A stretch of 5,554 nt of DNA, taken from assembly GCA_049424465.1 (NCBI GenBank), contig JBMSSR010000185.1, positions 1-5,554 on the forward strand, in the 5' to 3' direction. A program made the position numbers and the translations under genes. Below the pieces are notes generated by a model, which was not told where the DNA came from, did not search any database, and was given only the letters and a program-made list of their open reading frames with translations. The stretch comes from UBA668 sp049424465 (lineage in GTDB: Bacteria > Actinomycetota > Acidimicrobiia > Acidimicrobiales > Ilumatobacteraceae). Position 1 is the first letter of the stretch. The number at the start of each line of letters is the position of its first letter. Below, one piece after another: positions 1-5,554 of this stretch.

Positions 1-2
1 TA

Positions 3-19
3 GCACCGCATCGCGGTGC
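3..19 (-). terminator. Possible terminator hairpin after mnmA
   Basis: A perfect 7-bp inverted repeat (GCACCGC / GCGGTGC, three-base loop) begins 8 bases past the mnmA stop codon. No run of T is visible on the minus strand before the window ends, so this would be a tail-less hairpin of the kind often proposed in high-GC actinobacteria. The bases beyond it lie outside the window. It could also be a stem belonging to an unseen neighbouring element. Confidence 0.5.
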
Positions 20-27
20 ACTGACGC

Positions 28-1083
28 TCAGACCGCGACGCCACCGCCGAGCACCATGCGGTCGGTCGCGTCGTAGAACACGATGCTCTGCCCGGGTGAC
101 ACGACGCGCTGCGGCTCGGCCCATGTGACACGGACCGTTCTGGCGTCGCCAGCGTCTCCGGGTTCGAGCACTGCGGCACGTGCTGCGCCGTGCGCGCTGC
201 ACTGGACGCGTGCCTCGCCCGGCACGGGACCGGCCGACCAGACCACGTCACGGACCATCTGGTGCGCCCGCAACAACCCAGCGTCGTCGCCGACACGCAC
301 CACCGACGCGGCGTGGTCGATCGCCACCACGTAGCGCTTCGGGCCCCCGCCCGGCAGGCCGATACCGCGACGCTGGCCGAGCGTCACGAGCTCGACCGCC
401 TCGGTCTCGCCCAGTACCGCGCCGTCGGCGTCGTCGACCACGGTGGCGCGACGGAACGGGATGCGGTCACCCAGGAACGTCGCGCGGCCACCGACGTCGG
501 AGATGAAGCACACGTCCTGGCTGTCGGGCTTCGTCGCAGTGCGCAGGCCCAGCGCCGATGCTCGCTCGCGGACGGCCGCCTTGGTCAGATGACCGATCGG
601 GAACAGTGTTCGCTGCAGCTCGCGCTGCGGGAGCATGTGCACGACGTAGCTCTGGTCCTTCGACGCATCCGCGCCGCGCGCGACGCGCAGCACGCCGCCG
701 TCATCGACGATGCGAGCGTGATGGCCCGTGGCCACTGCGTCGAAGCCGAGTGCATCCGCGCGCTCGGCGAGGCGGTCGAACTTGAGATGACGGTTGCACT
801 CGATGCACGGATTCGGGGTGATGCCACGACGGTGCGCCTCGACGTAGGGGTCGACGACGTGTGTGTGGAAGTCATCGGTGAAGTTGAACACCAGGTGGTC
901 GATGTCGAGCTGCTGGGCGACGCGACGCGCGTCGTCGACGTCGGCGACGGAGCAGCAACCGGTGTCGCTGTCACCACCCCACAGTCGCATCGTGATGCCG
1001 ACCACCCGGTGGCCTGCATCGAGCAGCTCGGCCGCCGCCACGGACGAGTCGACGCCACCGCTGAGCGCGACGAGCACCTTCAT
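28..1083 (-). CDS. mnmA: tRNA-specific 2-thiouridylase MnmA
   Basis: This 351-residue cytoplasmic enzyme matches the usual MnmA length (about 350-370). MnmA adenylates C2 of the wobble uridine U34 in Lys, Glu and Gln tRNAs and replaces the oxygen with sulfur. The N-terminal PP-loop ATP-binding motif SGGVDSS is at residues 8-14. The two catalytic cysteines are recognisable: C93 in TPNPCIECN and C192 in SQDVCFIS. The tRNA-binding stretch KDQSYVVHML is at 142-151, and the C-terminal barrel contains TLGQRRGIG at 233-241. The frame stays open for about 390 codons upstream, but the ATG at 1083 directly precedes the conserved MKVLVALSGG start and overlaps the upstream stop as ATGA. A weak Shine-Dalgarno-like GGCAGGG lies just upstream, so translation is probably coupled to the desulfurase gene, the likely sulfur donor. 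The identification is secure. Confidence 0.96.
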   Translation of the reverse strand: MKVLVALSGGVDSSVAAAELLDAGHRVVGITMRLWGGDSDTGCCSVADVDDARRVAQQLDIDHLVFNFTDDFHTHVVDPYVEAHRRGITPNPCIECNRHLKFDRLAERADALGFDAVATGHHARIVDDGGVLRVARGADASKDQSYVVHMLPQRELQRTLFPIGHLTKAAVRERASALGLRTATKPDSQDVCFISDVGGRATFLGDRIPFRRATVVDDADGAVLGETEAVELVTLGQRRGIGLPGGGPKRYVVAIDHAASVVRVGDDAGLLRAHQMVRDVVWSAGPVPGEARVQCSAHGAARAAVLEPGDAGDARTVRVTWAEPQRVVSPGQSIVFYDATDRMVLGGGVAV

Positions 1084-2237
1084 CGCGCGACCCTGCCGAG
1101 CCGACGGGCTGCGCCGGCGACGGCATCGACCGCACGGTCGACGTCCTCGGCCGTGGTGGTGCGACCGAGCGTGAACCGGACCGCACCCATCGACCGCGAA
1201 TGCGGCACGCCCATCGCGGCGAGGACGTGCGACGGCTCCATCGCCCCCGAGGCACACGCCGACGCGGCGCTCGCGCACACGCCGGCCTCGTCGAGCAGGA
1301 AGAGCAGCGCCTCGTTCTCGATGCCCTCGAGGCAGAGGTGCGCCGAGCCGGCCACCTTGCGGTCCCGGGCGACCGTCTCGTGCACCGTCACCTGGCCGCG
1401 CAGCGACTCGGTGACGCCGTCGACGAGCCGGTCGCGCAGCGCGGCCACCCGCGGGACCTCGGTGGGACGGTCGATGTCGGTGAGCCGCAGCGCCTCGGCC
1501 ATCCCGACGATGCCCGGCACGTTGTGGGTGCCGCTTCGTCGCTCGCGCTCCTGCCCGCCGCCGACGAGCAACGGGTCGACCGACGAGCCACTGCGAACGA
1601 CGAGTGCACCGATGCCCTTCGGCCCGCCGAACTTGTGCGCGGAGAGCGACATCACGTCGACATGGCGCCACACGTCGCGGAGGTCGAGCCAGCACGCCGC
1701 CTGCACCGCGTCGGTGTGCAGCAGTGCCTGCGGCGCCGCAGCGCGCACCACACGCGCCACGGCCGCGAGATCGGTGATCGTCCCCACCTCGTTGTTGACG
1801 GCCATCACGCTGACGATCGCGACCCGGTCGAGTCGGTGCAGCGCGGCCGCCAGCGCGGCGAGGTCGACAGCACCATCGGCGCCGACGGCGACCACCGTGC
1901 CACCGGCGCGCTGCACCGCCTCGAGGACCGCATGGTGCTCGACCGCAGGGCAGACCGCCGCGCCGCCCAGCCGCGAGACCGCGCCGAGCACTGCCGTGTT
2001 GTCGCTCTCGGTACCGCCGCCGGTGAACACGACCTCGCCGGGTGCGCAGCCCACGCTGGCCGCGACGTCGTCGCGTGCCTCGTCCACCGCTCGACGGGCA
2101 TCGCGCGAGGCCCGGTGCGACCCGGACGGGTTCGCGAACCGTTCGCCGAAGAGCGGCAGCATCGCGCGCACCACCTCGTCGCGCACCGGGGTGGTGGCGC
2201 CGTGGTCGAGATAGGTGACGGCATCGGGCGATACCAC
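1080..2237 (-). CDS. Cysteine desulfurase, NifS/IscS type (PLP-dependent)
   Basis: This 385-residue class V aminotransferase-fold enzyme converts L-cysteine to alanine and an enzyme-bound persulfide. The N-terminal YLDHGATTP (residues 9-17) and ANPSGSH (35-41) are typical of the family. H101 in VEHHA should stack on the cofactor, D176 and Q179 in HTDAVQ contact it, and K202 in SAHKFGGPKG forms the Schiff base. RSGTHNVPG (234-242) is a family motif. The persulfide cysteine is C328 in SACASGAMEPSHVL, on the long group I loop. The start is GTG, and MVSPDAVTYLDHGATTP fits the family N-terminus. No Shine-Dalgarno is seen; a TAGGCT box ends six bases before the GTG, which suggests a leaderless transcript. 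The gene overlaps mnmA by four bases. This matches Bacillus yrvO-mnmA and the neighbouring desulfurase-mnmA pair in mycobacteria, so a main role in tRNA thiolation is likely, though a share in Fe-S cluster assembly is possible. I leave the symbol blank because iscS, nifS or yrvO cannot be chosen from sequence. Confidence 0.95.
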   Translation of the reverse strand: MVSPDAVTYLDHGATTPVRDEVVRAMLPLFGERFANPSGSHRASRDARRAVDEARDDVAASVGCAPGEVVFTGGGTESDNTAVLGAVSRLGGAAVCPAVEHHAVLEAVQRAGGTVVAVGADGAVDLAALAAALHRLDRVAIVSVMAVNNEVGTITDLAAVARVVRAAAPQALLHTDAVQAACWLDLRDVWRHVDVMSLSAHKFGGPKGIGALVVRSGSSVDPLLVGGGQERERRSGTHNVPGIVGMAEALRLTDIDRPTEVPRVAALRDRLVDGVTESLRGQVTVHETVARDRKVAGSAHLCLEGIENEALLFLLDEAGVCASAASACASGAMEPSHVLAAMGVPHSRSMGAVRFTLGRTTTAEDVDRAVDAVAGAARRLGRVAR

Positions 2238-2243
2238 GGGCCA

Positions 2244-2249
2244 AGCCTA
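2244..2249 (-). promoter_or_regulatory. -10 box of the cysteine desulfurase-mnmA operon (leaderless)
   Basis: Read on the minus strand this is TAGGCT, a TANNNT-type actinobacterial -10 element. Six bases separate it from the GTG at 2237, so a start site at the usual distance would fall on the G of the start codon. That would explain the missing ribosome binding site. No convincing -35 box is visible. It shares two bases with a -10-like box on the other strand. Confidence 0.5.
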
Positions 2250-2253
2250 TGGT
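2248..2253 (+). promoter_or_regulatory. Possible -10 box of the divergent methyltransferase gene
   Basis: TATGGT fits TANNNT. It would place transcription start near 2260 and give a leader of about 40 bases before the GTG at 2301. It overlaps the opposing desulfurase -10 box by two bases. No -35 box is evident upstream; that DNA is desulfurase coding sequence. A hexamer this degenerate can arise by chance. Confidence 0.35.
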
Positions 2254-2300
2254 CGGCACCGGGTGTCCCGACCGGTGTCGAGACCGGCGAGACTGTCGAC

Positions 2301-3074
2301 GTGCGCGGGTACGACGACGAGTCCTACGGCGAGGCGTTCGCCGACGTCTACGACGACTGGTACCACGACGTCAGCGACGTCGACACCACGATCGCCCTGC
2401 TCGCCCGACTCGCCCACGACACCGCTGGCGCCGGCTCGCCGACGCCGTGCGTCGTCGAACTGGGAGTCGGCACGGGACGCCTCGCGATCCCGCTGGCGGC
2501 ACTCGGCGTGGAGGTGACCGGGGTCGACACCAGTCGGTCGATGCTCGATGTGCTCGCCAGCAAGGGGGCGGGCACCGTGCACGGCGTGCACGGCGACATG
2601 GTCGGTGCGCTGGCCGGCCTCGGCCCCGCCCACCTCGTGTTCGTCGCCTACAACACGCTGTTCAGCCTGCTCACCGCCGAGCGGCAGCAGGACTGTTTCC
2701 ACGCCGTGGCGGCAGCCCTCGTGGCGGGCGGCCGGTTCGTCGTCGAGGCATTCGTGCCGCCCGACGCCGACGACGCCGGCGGCGCACGACGTACTGGTGT
2801 CGTCGGCGTGCGCTCGCTCGCCGCCGATCGGGTGGTGCTCAGCATCGACACCACCGACCCCGCCAGCCAACGGTCTGAGGGCCAGTACGTCGAGTTCACC
2901 GAGTCGGGTGGCGTGCGGCTGCGGCCGTGGAGCATCCGGTGGTCGACCCCGGCCCAGCTCGACGACATGGCGACCCGGGCCGGTCTGCGCCTCGAGCACC
3001 GCTGGGCCGACCCGGCCGGCACCCCGTTCGACGGCGAGGCAGAACGGCACGTCTCGGTCTATCGAACTGGCTGA
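2301..3074 (+). CDS. Class I SAM-dependent methyltransferase, substrate unknown
   Basis: The product is 257 residues. The N-terminus (YDDESYGEAFADVYDDWY, residues 4-21) resembles the lead-in helix of small-molecule and UbiE-like methyltransferases. Motif I is VVELGVGTGRLAIPLA (51-66), the glycine-rich SAM loop. D76 in GVDTS should bind the ribose hydroxyls, D99-M100 fits the adenine contact, and VAYNTLFSLL (115-124) is motif IV with the following strand. The GGRFVVEAFVP segment matches the late core strand. The C-terminal half is beta-rich and ends RHVSVYRTG. The start chosen is GTG, the only ATG/GTG/TTG codon in this frame between the gene gap and motif I, with a modest GGCGAGA at 2286-2292 nine bases before it. 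The gene is divergent from the desulfurase and followed by an 88-base gap before galT, so it is probably monocistronic. The sequence does not reveal whether it acts on a small molecule, tRNA or protein. Confidence 0.88.
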   Translation: MRGYDDESYGEAFADVYDDWYHDVSDVDTTIALLARLAHDTAGAGSPTPCVVELGVGTGRLAIPLAALGVEVTGVDTSRSMLDVLASKGAGTVHGVHGDMVGALAGLGPAHLVFVAYNTLFSLLTAERQQDCFHAVAAALVAGGRFVVEAFVPPDADDAGGARRTGVVGVRSLAADRVVLSIDTTDPASQRSEGQYVEFTESGGVRLRPWSIRWSTPAQLDDMATRAGLRLEHRWADPAGTPFDGEAERHVSVYRTG

Positions 3075-3147
3075 CGCCGTCGATAGCCGGGTGACGCCTG
3101 TCGGCAGAAGTACGGCCTCTGTCCCCACCGACCCACCGGCAACGTCG

Positions 3148-3153
3148 TAGGCT
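3148..3153 (+). promoter_or_regulatory. -10 box before the galT-like gene
   Basis: TAGGCT, identical to the box before the cysteine desulfurase, ends nine bases before the GTG start. Start-site spacing predicts a leader of zero to three bases, which fits the absence of a Shine-Dalgarno. No clear -35 box is visible. The rest of the 88-base gap (3075-3162) shows no strong terminator hairpin for the upstream methyltransferase gene. Confidence 0.45.
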
Positions 3154-3162
3154 GGCCCCACT

Positions 3163-4146
3163 GTGAGCCAGTTGCGACTGAACCCCCTCACCGGACGTTG
3201 GGTCACCATCGTGGCGGACCGGGCCCGGCGACCGTCCGACTTCGCCCCGCGTGCCGCCCAGGTCGAGGCCGAGCCGAGCCGCCCGTGCCCGTTCTGCCCC
3301 GGCAACGAGGAGGCAACGCTGCCTGCCCTCGAGACGCTCGACGAGGGCGGCTGCTGGAAGATGCGCGTCGTGCCCAACCTCTACCCGGCCTTCGACGGCG
3401 AGGAGACCTTCGCCGTGCACCATCACGGCCCCGTGCACGTCGAGGCCGCCGCCAGCGGGATCCACGAGGTGTTCGTGTACACCCCCGATCACGACGGTGG
3501 GCTGCACCTCGCCTCCGACGACGAGCTCGGCGAGATGATGATGCTGCTCAAGCGCCGCCTGCAGCAGCACGCTGCGACGCCGAACGTGCGCTACACGCAG
3601 GCGATCATCAACCACGGCCGCGAGGCCGGTGCCTCGCTCGCCCACCCGCACGGCCAGCTGCTCGGCCTGCCGTTCGTACCGGGCGAGATCCTCGAGGAGC
3701 AGCGGGCCTTCACGCGGTTCGAGGGCGGCTGCATCCTGTGCGCCACCGTCGAGGCCGAACTGGTCGACGCCCAGCGGCTCGTCATCACCACCGAGCACGC
3801 CGTGGCGATCAGCCCGTACTGGGCCGGCTCGCCGTACGAGCTGCTCATCATCCCCCGTCACCACGACCTGCACATCACCGACTCGACCGACGACACGCTC
3901 ACCGCAATGGGCGTCGCCATCCGCGACTCGCTCGTCGCACTGCGCGAGACGCACGGCGACGTGGCGTTCAACCTCGTGGTGCACACCGCGCCGCACCACT
4001 ACAACGGTGGCTACCACTGGCATGTCCACCTGTTCCCCAAGCTCGTGACGACGGCCGGCTTCGAGCGTGGCACCGGCGTGATGATCAACATCGTCCCGCC
4101 CGAGGCCGCCGCCGAACAGCTGCGCCGTGTCAGCGTCGGCGCCTGA
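3163..4146 (+). CDS. galT: Galactose-1-phosphate uridylyltransferase-like protein (GalT, HIT superfamily)
   Basis: GalT swaps UMP between UDP-glucose and galactose-1-phosphate in the Leloir pathway, in the cytoplasm. The 327-residue product is close to the usual length of about 330-350. It opens with LRLNPLTGRWVTI (residues 4-16), a GalT signature. CPFCPGNE (42-49) gives two zinc ligands; H110 in TPDH and H161 fit the other two by analogy with the E. coli enzyme. The active site is HPHGQ (161-165), with H163 as the nucleophile that carries the uridylyl group. The second half has CILC (190-193), SPYWAGSPYELLIIP and HWHVHLFPKL (285-294), the latter holding metal-binding histidines. The start is GTG, just after a TAGGCT box. 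No galK, galE or sugar transporter is nearby, so the true substrate could be another sugar phosphate, or the enzyme could act as a nucleoside-diphosphate-sugar phosphorylase. The fold and family are secure; the substrate is not. Confidence 0.9.
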   Translation: MSQLRLNPLTGRWVTIVADRARRPSDFAPRAAQVEAEPSRPCPFCPGNEEATLPALETLDEGGCWKMRVVPNLYPAFDGEETFAVHHHGPVHVEAAASGIHEVFVYTPDHDGGLHLASDDELGEMMMLLKRRLQQHAATPNVRYTQAIINHGREAGASLAHPHGQLLGLPFVPGEILEEQRAFTRFEGGCILCATVEAELVDAQRLVITTEHAVAISPYWAGSPYELLIIPRHHDLHITDSTDDTLTAMGVAIRDSLVALRETHGDVAFNLVVHTAPHHYNGGYHWHVHLFPKLVTTAGFERGTGVMINIVPPEAAAEQLRRVSVGA

Positions 4147-4170
4147 CACCGGGCACCCCGGGGCACACTG

Positions 4171-4677
4171 ATGGCAGCGGTCACCACCGGTTCCGGCACG
4201 GCTGGCGGACGTCTGCGCTCGTGGGGCCGCATCGTCGTGGGCACCGAGATCGACGCCTCGCCCGCGCAGGTGTGGCACGTCGTCGAGCCCGTCGAGCGAC
4301 ACGTCGACTGGATGCACGACGCCGTCGCCATCCGCTTCACCGGTGAGCAGACCCGCGGTGTGGGCACGCAGTTCCTGTGCGACACCAAGGTCGGCCCGAT
4401 CACGCTCGTCGACCGCATGGAGATCACCGAGTGGGAGCCTGCTGCGGTCATGGGCGTGCGCCACACCGGCATCGTCACCGGCAGCGGACGGTTCACGCTC
4501 GAGGCACTCGACGACGGCCGACGCACGCGGTTCACGTGGGACGAGACGCTCGTGTTCCCGTGGTGGATGGGTGGTCCGCTCGGCGCACTCGTCGGGGGCC
4601 GACTGGTGCTCCGGGCCATCTGGGTGCGCAACCTGCGCCTGCTCCGGTCGCTGGTCGAGCAGTCGATCGCGGGCTGA
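4171..4677 (+). CDS. SRPBCC-fold (START / polyketide cyclase-like) protein
   Basis: The product is 168 residues, the size of a single SRPBCC domain. Family features are the first strand and helix (VGTEIDASPAQVWHVV, about 23-38), a DWM turn near 46, a run of beta strands (TLVDRMEITEWEP, then SGRFTLEAL, then TRFTWDETLVF) and a long amphipathic C-terminal helix (about 133-165) that would close the hydrophobic cavity. Such proteins bind lipids, polyketides or other hydrophobic ligands; some are enzymes and many have no known role. No signal peptide is seen. The ATG at 4171 follows galT by 24 bases with no promoter and only a weak ribosome site, suggesting co-transcription. Residues before about 20 are low in complexity, and the GTG at 4237 is an alternative start. 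The link to galT is positional only; I see no basis for naming a ligand. Confidence 0.8.
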   Translation: MAAVTTGSGTAGGRLRSWGRIVVGTEIDASPAQVWHVVEPVERHVDWMHDAVAIRFTGEQTRGVGTQFLCDTKVGPITLVDRMEITEWEPAAVMGVRHTGIVTGSGRFTLEALDDGRRTRFTWDETLVFPWWMGGPLGALVGGRLVLRAIWVRNLRLLRSLVEQSIAG

Positions 4678-4680
4678 CCG

Positions 4681-4700
4681 CGCCGGCCACCGGCCCGGCG
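4681..4700. terminator. GC-rich inverted repeat between convergent genes
   Basis: In the 31-base gap between the SRPBCC gene and azlD, CGCCGG (4681-4686) pairs with CCGGCG (4695-4700) around an eight-base loop. An alternative stem is GCCGG-CCA-CCGGC (4682-4694). It could end transcription from both sides. There is no T tract on either strand, and GC-rich DNA yields short stems by chance, so the call is moderate. Confidence 0.4.
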
Positions 4701-4708
4701 AGCGTGGC

Positions 4709-5011
4709 TCAGCCCAGTTGGCGCACGAGTGCCGTCACCGCCGCACCGATGACGATGATCGCGATCAACGGCGCCTTCCGCCACGCGGCGACGACCGCCG
4801 CCGCGACGCCGGCAGCCCGTGCGTCGACGACGAGGTGCTGACCGACACTGACCGTGTCCTTGATGACGATCGCAGCGACCAGCGCCGCCGGGATGAGCGC
4901 CGAACAGCGCTCGACCACGGCAGGCAACCGTCGGCCACCGAGCAGCACCAGACCGAGCACCTTGAAGCCGTACGCGGTGCCGGCGAGCACGAACACGAAT
5001 GTCCAGCTCAT
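4709..5011 (-). CDS. azlD: AzlD-family branched-chain amino acid exporter, small subunit
   Basis: This 100-residue, strongly hydrophobic membrane protein has the usual AzlD size. Hydrophobic spans are at about 4-25, 36-52 and 63-96, the last probably two helices separated by AAWRKAPLIAI. The G-G-R-R-L-P pattern at 25-30 and the central LIPAALVAAIV with K51-D52 are typical of the family, as is the short polar tail. AzlD pairs with AzlC; related systems (Bacillus AzlCD, Corynebacterium BrnFE) export leucine, isoleucine, valine and in some cases methionine or toxic analogues. The ATG overlaps the azlC stop as ATGA and has a full-consensus ribosome site five bases away, so the two subunits are probably made in step. 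Confidence 0.87.
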   Translation of the reverse strand: MSWTFVFVLAGTAYGFKVLGLVLLGGRRLPAVVERCSALIPAALVAAIVIKDTVSVGQHLVVDARAAGVAAAVVAAWRKAPLIAIIVIGAAVTALVRQLG

Positions 5012-5554
5012 CGCACCACCTCCTGATCACCCGTCGGCAGTTCCGCCGGATCGACCGGCACGCCTGCGAGCACACCGACGGACGCACACAGGATCGGCAC
5101 ACCCACCGGCGTGAACGGGATGAGCACGAGGCACACCAGCCCGCCCACCATCGCCGCGAGTCGAGACCTGCGGTGCCGCAACAGCGGCCAGAGCACCGCG
5201 ATGAAGGCGGCCGGGAACGCCGCGTCGAGGCCCCACACCGTCGGGTCGACTGCCGAACCGATGAGCGCACCGATGAGCGTGCACGAGTTCCAGAACACGT
5301 ACACGCTGCCGCCCGTCACCCAGAACGCGATGCGTCGGTGACGCAGGTCGTGCTGCGACACGGCCATCGCAGTCGACTCGTCGATCGTCAACTGCGCAGC
5401 GAGCAGACGGGTGCCGATACCGCCACCGATGTACGGCGACATCGCGAGGCCGTACACCGCGTTGCGTGCGGCGAGGATCGCCGCCCCGCCGAACGCCGCG
5501 GCCGGCGTGCCTCCGGCGCCGCGCGCCGGGGAGTAGAAGTCCCCGCGATCCTTC
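5008..5554 (-). CDS. azlC: AzlC-family branched-chain amino acid exporter, large subunit (5' end outside window)
   Basis: About 181 C-terminal codons of a protein usually near 230-240 residues are visible; the frame is open to the window edge. The stretch RNAVYGLAMSP matches the N/R-H-x-x-Y-G-x-x-x-S-P segment of AzlC, and LTIDESTAMAV matches its conserved DES/DE-x-F motif. Hydrophobic spans follow at about VYVFWNSCTLIGALIG, AAFPAAFIAVLWPLL and LAAMVGGLVCLVLIPF, with a short polar end. A GTG at 5457 would give a 149-residue reading, but that would drop conserved family sequence that is still in frame upstream, so I treat it as internal. The partner AzlD follows with a four-base overlap. The dozen codons nearest the edge (KDRGDFYSPARG) are hydrophilic where the family normally has a membrane motif. 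That suggests divergence or a sequence error near the edge. Confidence 0.83.
   Translation of the reverse strand, partial: KDRGDFYSPARGAGGTPAAAFGGAAILAARNAVYGLAMSPYIGGGIGTRLLAAQLTIDESTAMAVSQHDLRHRRIAFWVTGGSVYVFWNSCTLIGALIGSAVDPTVWGLDAAFPAAFIAVLWPLLRHRRSRLAAMVGGLVCLVLIPFTPVGVPILCASVGVLAGVPVDPAELPTGDQEVVR
5017..5024 (-). promoter_or_regulatory. Full-consensus Shine-Dalgarno for azlD
   Basis: On the minus strand AGGAGGTG lies five bases before the azlD ATG, inside the last codons of azlC. It is the only near-perfect ribosome site I see in the window and fixes the azlD start. It implies that azlD is initiated efficiently in its own right as well as by coupling. Confidence 0.75.

Noticed and set aside
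190..2214. A 674-codon plus-strand frame antisense to mnmA and the desulfurase gene.
   Set aside because: Its composition is that of a GC-rich antisense shadow, with no recognisable domain, and it is fully explained by the two well-identified genes opposite.
1084..2259. The mnmA reading frame stays open for about 390 codons upstream, suggesting a 743-residue fused protein.
   Set aside because: The upstream part is an arginine- and glycine-rich shadow of the desulfurase gene in another frame. MnmA homology starts exactly at the ATG at 1083.
1200..2300. In-frame 5' extension of the methyltransferase frame into the desulfurase region (624 codons in total).
   Set aside because: The extension is antisense to conserved desulfurase sequence and shows no family features. 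The GTG at 2301 begins the methyltransferase-like part.
3072..3098. Direct repeat TGACGCC at 3072 and 3092 after the methyltransferase stop, considered as an operator.
   Set aside because: Two 7-base copies in GC-rich DNA are easily due to chance, and no symmetry or third copy supports a binding site.
4156..4163. CCCCGGGG palindrome between galT and the SRPBCC gene, considered as a terminator.
   Set aside because: It has no loop when folded and no T tract. The 24-base gap looks like ordinary within-operon spacing.
2247..4464. Long minus-strand frames (376 and 522 codons) across the methyltransferase, galT and SRPBCC genes.
   Set aside because: They are rich in H, R, G and D in the pattern of reverse-complement shadows, overlap each other in different frames, and resemble no family I know.
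4011..5270. A 419-codon minus-strand frame crossing galT, SRPBCC, azlD and azlC.
   Set aside because: It crosses four well-supported genes in the wrong frame or strand and is dominated by arginine and serine, as expected for a shadow.

Overview
The window is very GC-rich, and its genes strongly prefer G or C at third codon positions. Gene content and style (GTG starts, four-base ATGA overlaps, TANNNT-type -10 boxes placed almost on the start codon) point to a high-GC actinobacterium. An Acidimicrobiia-like lineage is a guess that I cannot confirm from sequence alone. Seven protein genes account for almost all of the DNA. No tRNA, rRNA, CRISPR array, transposase or other mobile element is visible.

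Left part, minus strand (bases 28-2237): a group I (NifS/IscS-type) cysteine desulfurase followed by mnmA, the tRNA 2-thiouridylase, joined by an ATGA overlap. Together they form a sulfur relay: the PLP enzyme takes sulfur from cysteine as a persulfide, and MnmA places it on U34 of Lys, Glu and Gln tRNAs. A perfect 7-bp stem follows mnmA at the left edge and may be its terminator.

Middle, plus strand (2301-4677): a class I SAM-dependent methyltransferase of unknown substrate is transcribed divergently from the desulfurase. The 63-base gap between the two genes carries overlapping -10-like boxes on the two strands. After an 88-base gap comes a galT-like nucleotidylyltransferase with its own TAGGCT box, and 24 bases later a small SRPBCC-fold protein, probably co-transcribed with it.

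Right part, minus strand (4709 to the edge): azlC (cut by the window end) and azlD, overlapping by ATGA, encode a two-subunit branched-chain amino acid exporter. They converge on the SRPBCC gene across a 31-base gap with a GC-rich inverted repeat.

The content is mostly housekeeping and metabolic. I found no convincing new system. The points most worth a second look are the compact divergent and apparently leaderless promoter layout, the isolated galT-like gene with its SRPBCC partner, and an oddly hydrophilic stretch of azlC at the right edge.
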